Source of the DNA: Siphonodentalium dalli
Taxonomy: Eukaryota > Mollusca > Scaphopoda > Gadilida > Siphonodentaliidae
DNA length: 64,000 bases
Direction of reading: 5' to 3'
Assembly (NCBI GenBank): GCA_032622095.1
Contig: CP136066.1
Coordinates: 59,986,609-60,050,608, forward strand
The translations under genes and the position numbers were made by a program. Shown here piece after piece: positions 1-10,186 of this stretch. The first letter of the stretch is position 1, and each line of letters opens with the position of its first letter. Below the pieces are notes generated by a model. It saw only the letters and a program-made list of their open reading frames with translations, was not told where the DNA came from and ran no database searches.

Positions 1-2830
1 TATTGAAATTTATGAAATTAATTAATGGTCTTCACCGCATAATTACCCACCCCACATACTGTATCACATGTGAATTCTGAAATTGTAATTATCTACCACT
101 GAACTGCTCTTAATCCAGCTTTTACATATCATAGTACCCACCCCCCCCCCCCCCACATATTGGCTAACACACTTAAAACTGAAATTTATTTATAGGTCTA
201 ATTCAGATTTATCTGCCAAATCAGATGAGGGATTTCAATGATCAGAATTGTAATAGCTAGATTTTGGTGACCCCACCCCACTACTAACTATATTCAGTAC
301 TCGCGACCCTGTATACATAATTTAAGGGGATGGCAAAGTCTGTTTCATAAAAATTGTCTGGAAACGGGCTGACAAAATTGGTATTTTTCACATAAAAGCA
401 GACAGAAATAGATATAACAACATAGAGATAATATATAGAGCATATATCGTTAAAGGAGGTGCCACGAATAGATGTTAGCTAAAAAGCTTTTTGTACCAGA
501 AAAATGACTTTGAAACAGAGTATATCTGCAATATTATGTCATTGTTTTGGCATTCAAATGTGAAAAACTATAACTTTAACAGTATCATTAGGCAGCCCAT
601 TATGATAAGTGACATACCGTTAAGAGCCAAGGAGCTATGCTTTAGATTAATGTTCACTGTATCGTTTGCAAAACGTCCGCTAAAACGTGTCAGTTTTTCT
701 TGGGAGCCAGTCGCCATATTTCAATTGTAAACACATGTTCATGACGTTGTTGTCATTTTTTAATTCGCGGCAGGTACATGAAAATCGACCAGAAAAGCAA
801 TCCGATCCTGCAATCGGGCAAGTTTATGATATGAAATCGATGCTTTCAGTTTATTGAAGTTGTTGGAATTAATTTAGTTGCTTGATTACCCACGATTTAT
901 GAAGTTTTGTGCTGTTTACAGATGGAAATGTTGATATTTTATTTTTAGAATTACCAGTCTATAGTCGAAAGCGAGATTACAAGATGTCGTATTAGTACGC
1001 AAATCACATAAATAGAAAACTTACATGTTTCCGAATATTGTATTATTCTAAAATCAAATAGCCTATATAAAAACATATTTATGAATAGGAAAGTACCGTA
1101 TTCCGACGAAATATGTCATATTTTACGACGGACTCCTTGTGCGAGTTCACTTCCGGTCAATTCTATTTTGGTGCACTGGGATAAACAACATTGTGGAGAA
1201 AAGTACGTTTAATAACATTTGAATGTAAATTAATCGAGAAATTGTCGGTTATCAGGTACAATCATATTGCTTATAACCCATATCTATTGATGGGCATAAT
1301 CAAAAGCTTGATCCCATGCGCGATTGTCTATACTGATCGATTTCCATTCGTAATCGTATTCTAGTATTGACGGATGGGTTTGTTTGTAATCATGGCCGCC
1401 CCGCCCCCATGGCTTGTGTATCGGCTATCGCAAAATAATGTTAGGATATTATGGTCTCCCATACCAAGAAAAATAGTTCCTAAGAATGTAAACAATGAAA
1501 ATGGAGGACATTTTGCCATTATTCAGGATGACAGTACTATTTTCACAGGCAGGGTATTTGGGAAAGTTCTTGTTTTTCCTCAAAATGATGTCTCCTTGTC
1601 TCTAGCCAGATTCTTATAGGACCATTTTGACTGTTCAGTTTGTACAGAAAGTTAACCATTGGAACTGGAGAAACGCCGTTTGGGGACATGATGTTTTGTC
1701 ACTCTACCGCGAGTAAATTCTAACAGCTATAATTTCTCTACTAATGACAAGATCTTTGTTTATTATTGATTATTATGTGTGAAAAATATGAAGTTTATCC
1801 ATTCTATGGCCGGTGAGTAATTATTGATCATCTGGAGGTAGGGTGCAATCCGCGGTGGCCATCTTGACCAGACTTTACCATCCCCTTAATACACATATAT
1901 AAAGCATGATCTTACCATTCCCACTGCATTTCAGCTCCATCATATGTCACTATTCACTAATTAAACTCAATAACGATATTCTCCTTCATTTGTCAATCAT
2001 AAGTTGGAAAACAACCCGAAACACCTTTATTAACGTTGTATAGCCACAAAGATCCCATCCACACTGACGAAAACCATACAAACTGCACGGAATCCTCGAC
2101 ATTTATATCAAATTGACAAACTCGTCGCCTCATCGGAGTCGGATGGCAACATTACCCTAATTGACACAGTATCTGGCGTGATCTAGATCAGCGACCCATT
2201 TAACTTGAACACATTAAGACTCCGTAACACGAAGAGAGAGTTGGACGAATCAGCAGTCCAGACATAATGGTCATTATTCTGAGTAAACCATACATGCTAC
2301 ACGTATGACAGGCATAATTATTGAAATAATCCTACTTGTGATTATATCCTCAGAGCAAGCATATATAAGATATATATCATTACGCATGAAGTGGTAAAAT
2401 GAATACATTTCTAACGGCACTCGAGATACCAACGGGTTACGTCCATCCGTTCGTTATCCACAAGAAAATGTGTGTCAACATTTAACTTGTTAAAGAGTTA
2501 TGGCCCGTAAACTAAAACTATTTGTACCGTTATCAGGCCTGTATCCCAGTCATCATGTGTCAAATCGAGCGTATCTGTATCATGGAATCATGAAATGACG
2601 TATATTCATATAATTATGTACAACGATTTATCGTGATTTAATCTGACATTGTGGCCCTTTTGATATAAAGTGTGACCTCTCCCATATCCCAGTCGTCTCA
2701 TATATATAGGATATGAATACTCTTTGGTATAATATACTAAAGCACAATGATTCAATGGGATATCCACACAATTACGTGTGTTTTAATCATATTTGGCGAA
2801 CTAAATTGATGCAGAAGTGTAATAAATAAA
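1..2830. other. non-coding AT-rich sequence, no gene recognised
   Basis: Only short open frames occur here (the longest about 80 codons, at 491-730 and 1374-1619), with no recognisable domain. A run of 14 C lies at 141-154. I see no promoter, RNA gene or repeat boundary that I can defend. Confidence 0.6.
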
Positions 2831-2983
2831 GTGATCAATTGGTTCCGAGAATTGCGTTTGGTGGTTCGCTCGTGGCGGGGGACGCCTGTTGAGAAACTCG
2901 TGCGCGAACGCGCACTCGTTTATTACCGGCGTCTCTCGCCTCTCGTGAATTATTTGATGTAGTTCTCTGAACCAATTGATTAC
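2831..2983. mobile_element. short TIR element (MITE-like)
   Basis: About 150 bp bounded by inverted ends of about 20 bp centred on ATCAATTGGTTC: the left end reads GTGATCAATTGGTTC and the right end is its complement with one or two mismatches. The interior is GC-rich against an AT-rich surround (GTGCGCGAACGCGCAC). No coding capacity and no clear target-site duplication, so the superfamily is unknown. Confidence 0.45.
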
Positions 2984-3330
2984 TCTCTATATAGTGCATT
3001 TTTGATCTTATAATACAAAATTACACATATTTTCTATGTTACATATACATGTATTGATATTGATCGGTAATATATTTAAATAATAGATTTAAATTGTATA
3101 ACTGAATTTTAAGCTGGGAAGAAATAGCCATTCGTATATGATCCACTGTTGATTGATTGATTGATTTATTTTTTATTTGAACAGCCAATATACATTCGAA
3201 ATAATGTATCTATCTGTCTATAACTACAAGCTCAGAACAAAGACCATCATTTATAAATTACCAAAATTCTAATTTCAATCACTTTGACTGATTCCTCATA
3301 TATATATGATGTAGTAACTCCAGTCGAATA

Positions 3331-3609
3331 ATGTTATACTATACCTTAGACCCAACATGGGGAAATTGTTCGAATATAATGGACCAAATAAATGAATGGA
3401 ATGCTTCCCACCAGCTTACTGACATCTATAATATTATATTTATGTATACATTAGATATATTAGAAAGAGGCGTGAATGGGTATCCAAACCATAAATATCA
3501 AATTGTGTTCAAATTTTTAAACTGGTACTCACTATTAAGGAATAGTTTCGGACGTTTGGGCTATAATTGTGACACTAACAATCTCAATAGTGAATACTAT
3601 GATCGGTGA
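3331..3609 (+). CDS. small upstream LINE ORF (possible ORF1), unrecognised
   Basis: A 92-codon frame with no zinc knuckle, RRM or coiled coil, so it is not a recognisable LINE ORF1 protein. Its interest is positional. Its stop TGA (3607-3609) lies just downstream of an in-frame ATG of ORF2 (3599-3601), so the two frames overlap by 11 nt from that ATG, or by 41 nt from the first possible ATG of ORF2. Such overlap would suit coupled termination and reinitiation, but it could be chance in an AT-rich leader. Confidence 0.3.
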   Translation: MLYYTLDPTWGNCSNIMDQINEWNASHQLTDIYNIIFMYTLDILERGVNGYPNHKYQIVFKFLNWYSLLRNSFGRLGYNCDTNNLNSEYYDR

Positions 3610-6600
3610 AATAACTCTCGGTGAACTCCAGGCAAATAAAAAATTTGACTTTACTAACACAAATGATGGAGATGACTGTGGCACAAATATCAACCCATAC
3701 GAGCTTATTAACCATTCCTGTAACTATTACGCACCCTCACAATTTCGGGATAAAATAACGAAAACAAATAAAAGCACTTCATTAATGGGCCTTAATTGCA
3801 GAAGCTTGAATGCTAATTGGGATAACTTCAGAGAATTGTTATGCGATATGCAAAATGATGATAATACTTTCGATGTAATCGCACTTTCAGAGATCTTCAG
3901 GATAAAAGAATCATATAATTTACCCGGTTACCAACCATTTGAATATTCAACGCGTCCAGATAACGACGATGGAAGAGGTGGGGTTGGGCTATTTATAAAA
4001 AATGGCATAACATTCCAGCATAGACCTGACTTATCAGTATTTATTCCACATGTAATCGAAACGATATTTGTTGAAATAAACCCCAATCAAAGAAACTCAT
4101 ATGTTATAGGGTCAATATACAGACCCAACACAGCTCCTATGGCAGATATTGATGCTTTCGTATCCCATATTGATAGCATAATGGAAAAACTTAATGAATC
4201 GCACACGAAAGCTTATTTAATTGGAGATTTCAATATAGATTTACTGAACTCCGAAAATCATTCAAAAACCAACGAATTTGTAGACAACATATTTGAACGG
4301 TGCTATCTCCCTGTGATCACTAAGCTAACCCGAGTCACTGATTTCTCAGCTACCCTGATTGATCATATACATACAAACTCAAAACGGATATTCGACTGCG
4401 GAATTATATTATCAGATGTTTCTGACCATTTTGCAACATTTTACATTGAACATGAATTTACTCAAAAAGAGATTAACACACAGCGACAACCATTAGCACC
4501 CGTTAGGGTGATAAATGAAAAAAACACGACCATATTCAAATACATCTTGAGCCGTCTATCATTTGACTCGGTTTTTAGTTGCTCGTCAGCAGAACTAGCT
4601 TACAATAACTTTATAGAACAATATGTGGCCGCATATGAACAAGCGTTCCCACTTAGATACCCCGAACAAAGGAAAAAATATATCAAAAGAGAACCTTGGA
4701 TGACCAACGGCTTATTGCAATCTTCCCTGAATAAAAACAAACTATTTACAAAAAAACTTTCCCATCCAACTAAAGAAAATGCAGACAAATACCAAACTTT
4801 TTGCAGAATATTCAACCAAGTGAAAAGGAAGAGTAAAAACGATTACTACAAATCAAAACTTGGCGAAAGCAAGAATAACATAAGGCGAACGTGGGCAATC
4901 TTAAAAGACGCTCTTAAAGTTTCATCATCCCCACATAAACTTCCTAAAAATGTCAAATTCCAAAATAAAACATACTCGGATCCAGCTGAAATTGCACAAT
5001 CATTTAACGAATACTTCGCTTCAATAGGTCAACAAACTGCTGATAAGGTAGAAACAGTTCACAACATTCAACCCCTTGACTATATGACAGAAAAGAACCA
5101 AAAAAATTTCTTCCTCTCCGAAACATCAACAGCTGAAATTTTATCAACATGTGCTAAATTTTCCAATAAAAGCTGTGTAGATTTTTCGAATATATCTATG
5201 AAGTTGATGAAATGTACTATCAACGAAACTGTTTACGCAATTACACACATAATAAACTTATCATTCGAACAAGGAATAGTGCCCACGAAAATGAAAATTT
5301 CTAGAGTTGTTCCCATACACAAAAATAGTACACGTGAAAATGTTGAAAACTACAGACCAATTAGCATTTTGCCAGCTTTTTCAAAAATCATGGAAAAACT
5401 TATGCATAAACGTTTAAATTCTTTCTTAACAAAATTTGATATAATACATAACAAGCAATTTGGTTTCAGGGAAAACCACTCGACAACCCATCCCTTACTA
5501 CATCTGTTAAATCATGTTGCTGAAAATAACAACAAAAAGACCAGAGACTCTACTTTAGCAATTTTTATCGACCTGTCCAAAGCATTCGACACGATTAGCC
5601 ACACGATACTGCTTCAAAAACTTGACCATTACGGCATTAGAGGAATAACAAAAAAATGGTTCAAAAGCTATCTAGAAGGGAGAAAGCAATATGTTGAAAT
5701 CGAAAATAATAAATCAAACATGCTTGATATAAACTGCGGTGTGCCTCAAGGATCTATATTAGGACCCGTTCTATTTCTTATTTATGTCAATGATATGCCC
5801 AATAGCACATATTTAAATCTCCTGTCATTTGCAGATGATGCGACTCTCCATACTTCCGGCCATGATCCTCGGCAAATTGAGAAACAAGTTAATTCAGAAC
5901 TTTTAAAAATTCATCAATGGTGTTGTAGTAATAAGTTATCAATTAACGTATCAAAAAGTAAATACATGTTATTACATCCCACCAATAATGACTTCAAATG
6001 GAATAATCTTAAAATAAATTTGAATAACAAGCCATTAACGCGAGTAGGTAATACCAGACCAGAACAATCTCTAAAATTTCTTGGAATTATCATTGATGAG
6101 AATCTCACCTTTAAAGATCACATATCTATGGTACGTAAAAAAATATCCAATGCAATATATTCCATAAATAAGGTAAAGCGAATACTACCCAAATACTGCC
6201 TGAGAACTTTATACTTCTCTTTGATCCACAGTCATCTCATCCATGGTTTGACAATTTGGGGCCATGCCGATACAGGAGGCACTATCTTTAAACAACAGAA
6301 AAGGGCAATTAGAATTATATCCAACAAATCATACAGGAGCCATACAGAACCAATTTATCTGAATGAGAAAATTCTTAAATTTCAAGACTTATATAAGCTA
6401 CAAGCAGCAACGTTCGTTTTTGACTGGAAAAGAGATAATCTTCCCAAATCATTCAATGAAACATTTCACTATACAACTGCTAATACCCGACAGGCTGGTG
6501 GTCTGAAAACATCAACTCCGAGAACTGCATTTAGTTCTACGTTACCTAAACACACATTCCCTGACATATGGAATGGATTGGACAAAAATTACAAGAACAT

Positions 6601-6724
6601 AAAATTTCGTAACCGATTTAAAACGTTATTGACAAAAAATTATCTGTCGCAATACTCGTCTAAAATTAAATGCAATAATACCTTTTGTCCAGATTGTGCA
6701 GTTATGCCTAAATGCACGACATGA
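3569..6724 (+). CDS. LINE ORF2: AP endonuclease plus reverse transcriptase, intact
   Basis: A 1051-residue uninterrupted polyprotein that nicks target DNA and primes reverse transcription of the element RNA. An apurinic-type endonuclease domain spans about residues 72-295: LNCRSLN near 75, the acidic residue in ALSE near 107, YRPN, GDFN near 219 and SDH near 286. The reverse transcriptase spans about 560-830: YRPISILP, QFGFRENHST, the first catalytic Asp in FIDLSKAFDT and the FADD box near 754. A Cys-containing tail (CPDCAVMPKC) closes the protein. Motif order and the YAPSQF lead-in fit the CR1/L2/Daphne-like group. No stop or frameshift is visible, so the copy may be competent. Translation may start at the ATG at 3569 or the one at 3599. 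Confidence 0.92.
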   Translation: MTLTISIVNTMIGEITLGELQANKKFDFTNTNDGDDCGTNINPYELINHSCNYYAPSQFRDKITKTNKSTSLMGLNCRSLNANWDNFRELLCDMQNDDNTFDVIALSEIFRIKESYNLPGYQPFEYSTRPDNDDGRGGVGLFIKNGITFQHRPDLSVFIPHVIETIFVEINPNQRNSYVIGSIYRPNTAPMADIDAFVSHIDSIMEKLNESHTKAYLIGDFNIDLLNSENHSKTNEFVDNIFERCYLPVITKLTRVTDFSATLIDHIHTNSKRIFDCGIILSDVSDHFATFYIEHEFTQKEINTQRQPLAPVRVINEKNTTIFKYILSRLSFDSVFSCSSAELAYNNFIEQYVAAYEQAFPLRYPEQRKKYIKREPWMTNGLLQSSLNKNKLFTKKLSHPTKENADKYQTFCRIFNQVKRKSKNDYYKSKLGESKNNIRRTWAILKDALKVSSSPHKLPKNVKFQNKTYSDPAEIAQSFNEYFASIGQQTADKVETVHNIQPLDYMTEKNQKNFFLSETSTAEILSTCAKFSNKSCVDFSNISMKLMKCTINETVYAITHIINLSFEQGIVPTKMKISRVVPIHKNSTRENVENYRPISILPAFSKIMEKLMHKRLNSFLTKFDIIHNKQFGFRENHSTTHPLLHLLNHVAENNNKKTRDSTLAIFIDLSKAFDTISHTILLQKLDHYGIRGITKKWFKSYLEGRKQYVEIENNKSNMLDINCGVPQGSILGPVLFLIYVNDMPNSTYLNLLSFADDATLHTSGHDPRQIEKQVNSELLKIHQWCCSNKLSINVSKSKYMLLHPTNNDFKWNNLKINLNNKPLTRVGNTRPEQSLKFLGIIIDENLTFKDHISMVRKKISNAIYSINKVKRILPKYCLRTLYFSLIHSHLIHGLTIWGHADTGGTIFKQQKRAIRIISNKSYRSHTEPIYLNEKILKFQDLYKLQAATFVFDWKRDNLPKSFNETFHYTTANTRQAGGLKTSTPRTAFSSTLPKHTFPDIWNGLDKNYKNIKFRNRFKTLLTKNYLSQYSSKIKCNNTFCPDCAVMPKCTT

Positions 6725-7236
6725 GCCCCAACATTGTTAATTCCTAGTAAAAAGCCTGGTATGTTCACCTTTCATTTTGGCTGGATAATATCTAATCTTG
6801 TCCTTTATAAACAGAAATGATGGATATGAACAAAATGAATAGCGATCTTTTAAAAAAATGCTCTCATTTTGTCATATAGTCTAAAAGTATAATACTTCAG
6901 TCATACTCACTGCACTCATGATAGAGTAATATTGCCCAGTGCTTGGTATAACCAGTACATATACCAGCATACTATGTACACCATGTAAATGGTTTGGATA
7001 CGCCATTCATGAATATTTTTCTCTCCATATTTTCATGTATTTAGATGTTACTATACTTCACGTCATTTTACTATTTAAGTTTCATTTCCAAACAGGGGCG
7101 ACAGGAAGACGGCCTAGCTGGCCATGCCGCTCCTGTACAATATAATCATGTTTATTTCTGTATATTTCACTGTCAGCGTTATGTTTGTAAATATTGTACA
7201 AAATAAACAATCAATCAAAAAAAAAAAAAAAAAAAA

Positions 7237-9068
7237 GCTGAAAACAATGTTGAATCTGGTTAAGTGTCAACATTTGCCCCATAAATGTGCACAGATGTTC
7301 TCATTGGTTCCAATTTCGGTGCCCGGTTAGTAAGTTGTCTATTGCCACTAACAAAATTCAGTAAGGCACCCTATGAATCATGGCAAAAATCGATATTTTG
7401 TCACATGTTTCGGATCGGCTCCCACTGAATTCGAAATCGAGAGTAAATTTCCCATAATAAATAGATGGTCGCACAAATTTCCCCGATGTGCATCACCTGC
7501 TTACTAATAAGGGAAATGCGCACGTGATCACAATGTCGTGTAGGCATTATACTGCCAAGGACTGTAGCCAAGATATTACAGAATATACTGACTTCTGTGC
7601 TGTAAAACTTTGTCATCATGTTACAACCGTGTTTACTTTTCGCTGAAAATAAGGTTAAACCACAGGAACTGTTTTGAAACATGACTCTATTTTGAACCGG
7701 TCTGATATTTGGAACATACATGTATTGATCTTCTAGTCTAGCCTGACTATGCCACCCGCTCGAATATACAATACAACATTTGTAAAATGTATTATGCTTT
7801 AATATGTGCATATTGAAATAAAATATCCTATCCTATCCAATCAACAGTATCTCGGTGAAAACTGAAGGTCGAAAATCTTCGGGGATATCATTCTACAGTG
7901 GTATGGTTTTGTAACACTTTCGAATGTTACACGGCCTAAGTATGGTCAAAGCTAAATGGGTGGGGTCATTTTCCTGGCTTGATGGTGCGATCAATGACTC
8001 CGAGGTGAATGACCTCGGTCATTGACTCTCGGGGTTCATTTCTCATCAAAGCAAGTTTATTTGTCCACCTGTTTGTATGGGAGCGGCGGACACGTGTTCC
8101 AATCAAAACACGACATCTGGGGGCCAGGACGTTTCCCCCAGCGCATATAGACTGTACAGAGCCTAGACTCAAGAGACTCGGAATTCTATCTTACACTTCT
8201 AGGTAAAGCTATCCACGACGAATGCTTCGTCGTGGTAGCTATGGTTATGTGTAAAGTAAAGTATGATTATGTGTTCGCCGTGGCTGCCTGATGTTTAACT
8301 ATTATATACGTGTATAATAAAATTTATGTCTATGTCTGAGAATTTCCGACTTAGTGTTAAAGGACCTGGGAGTGGTATAGTTTTCACAATTGTGTTCATA
8401 CCGACTATCTGGAAAATGTAATTTGTATAGAGTATTCACATACCTTGAATCTAATTTTGTGTACGTCTACAAAATGTATAGCTGTTCTTAATAATCATAT
8501 TATATGTCGCCGTTCATTATGCGAAAGGTATCTGATATATAGAAACACTCTACAAACAACAATGCAAAGTCATATGTCATGTGCAGAATAATAAGTAACC
8601 TTAAGTTGTGGAATTATTGGTGCACGAGATGTATACGAACAATTGTCTTGAGAGTCTTGACTAAAATAGAACTATATATGTCTTGAAATTTGATTGCCTG
8701 GTGACATATTAAATTTAACATGATGTAACTGGCAACGGGAGTGTGAAAACAATATGATAGCATACAAGTGATGCCCATCATGATTTCGATATATTAGAGT
8801 AAATAGAGATGATAGCATTATCGCGAGAAACAGTTCATACCTGTGTTATTTTCAATCGATGGCCTGAAGGTATTGTGTCGTCCGTGAAGTGATAATAAGC
8901 CGTTACAGTTACCCGCATCGACTCGTGCCATAGCTGCACGCATCCCGTGTCGTATAATGTCGTTCTTCTCTTTGCGAGTGTTCATGTTAGAGAACATCTG
9001 AAAGATGACATAATTATTCGATTGACGTTATTCAATTTCGCTAATACAATATACAGTGTTGTTGCAGT
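7237..9068. other. non-coding spacer with LINE-tail-like remnants and a hairpin
   Basis: No gene recognised. The stretch 7740-7850 ends in AATAAA followed by TATCC repeats and resembles the 3' end of another LINE on the + strand. A 34-bp hairpin at 8207-8240 has stem AGCTAtCCACGACGAA with one mismatch. Antisense frames here (for example 7401-7811) have no domain signature. Confidence 0.5.
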
Positions 9069-9387
9069 ATGTTAATTCCAAATAACACTATGGCTGACCG
9101 GATAGATAACTTGCGTAAGGCTACCATGTTGTTTTTGTGCTGTCATGTGTTAGTTTGTTGTTCGTCCACACTTGCGGTCACCGAAAGACGCTTCATTGCA
9201 ACAGTGTCCAACGCGACTTGTGCCACCATTTCTCAAACAGCGAGCCGATCGGAACTTTCCTGTGCCGCCACATGCGCAAAAACACCAGGATGTCAATCGT
9301 TTTCATTCAATGGAGGGAATGGGCTGTGTTACATGAGCGCGACAAGCTTTAGTGGATCACAATCGGGCGCCATGGTTTTCGGCACAG
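9069..9387 (+). CDS. exon 1: signal peptide and PAN/apple-like segment
   Basis: Three in-frame ATGs exist (9069, 9090, 9126). The one at 9090 has an A at -3 and G at +4 and is the likeliest start. A hydrophobic run (LFLCCHVLVCC) followed by small residues looks like a cleavable signal peptide. The next about 70 residues hold spaced cysteines and a GCQSFSFNGGNGLCYM motif, typical of the central strand region of PAN/apple domains. The exon ends at a CAG|GTAATA donor in phase 1; reading through the donor reaches a stop within three codons. Confidence 0.75.
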
Positions 9388-10155
9388 GTAATATATAGAG
9401 AATAATCACTTGATTGAACTGGTGCCGTAAAATCATTCCCGAGAGCCAGTGTCGTTGTACATTGCACTCGAGCGTTTTAAAAATAGTCTCTGCCTCAAAT
9501 GAATTAGTTAACGGAACCAGTTCATCAAGAGACCATTCAATTTATTACATTCCGATATAACATCTTATTTACCAGAAATCCGAATAATACCGCCATTAAT
9601 TTAATTTATACACATGACGCATACATTTCGAACAGCGCGCGTATATGAATACAGAATGCGCTCTAGTCGGATTCCTTATGTCGAAAAATGGTCGCGCGTT
9701 TTCGGAATGTTAAAAGCGATATGAGAACCTTTCTATACCACCAGTGTGTCAATTTCCAGAATCTACCTGTATAATGAAATTTTTATTATCTATCTGTATG
9801 TTTATCCAAATTTTGGGAATAAAACTTTTGTGGTTATTTTTGGTATTTGTCGGCACTTAATTCTCTATAAACGCCTGTATTTTGATCATCAGAAGGCATG
9901 ATTTGGAAACGTAAACACGGAAGTGAGAAAAAAAAACTCAATGCGGAAGTGAAACGTCTGCTAAAATCCATCAGTGTTGCGCGCGCATCACATTTCGCAA
10001 TAGAATTAATTCGTGACGTCACGGAGTCCAATAAAAAGTGAAATTGTACAGTCGGGAGTCCAATATGACTTTCGGGAGTCCAATATGACTTGTTCCTGGA
10101 CTATCACGTGGCGGCTTTTGCCCAATCGGAAATGGTGTTAGTTAACGGATGGATA

Positions 10156-10186
<31 letters not shown>

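Larger units (their letters stand above)
3117..7236 (+). mobile_element. near full-length non-LTR retrotransposon (LINE), CR1/L2-like
   Basis: The element consists of a short 5' region, a 92-codon upstream ORF (3331-3609), a long ORF2 (3569-6724), a 3' UTR with AATAAA at 7202-7207 and a perfect A20 tail at 7217-7236. The hexamer AAGCTG occurs at 3111-3116 and again right after the tail (7235-7240), a possible short target-site duplication. The left boundary is therefore tentative. An uninterrupted ORF2 and intact poly(A) tail suggest recent insertion. The TGAT repeat at 3151-3172 is the complement of the CAATCAATC motif just before the poly(A), so the 5' end might instead include an inverted LINE tail. 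Confidence 0.7.

Noticed and set aside
1374-1619. 81-codon frame with good ATG context
   Set aside because: No domain, no flanking splice sites, no repeat support; length is expected by chance.
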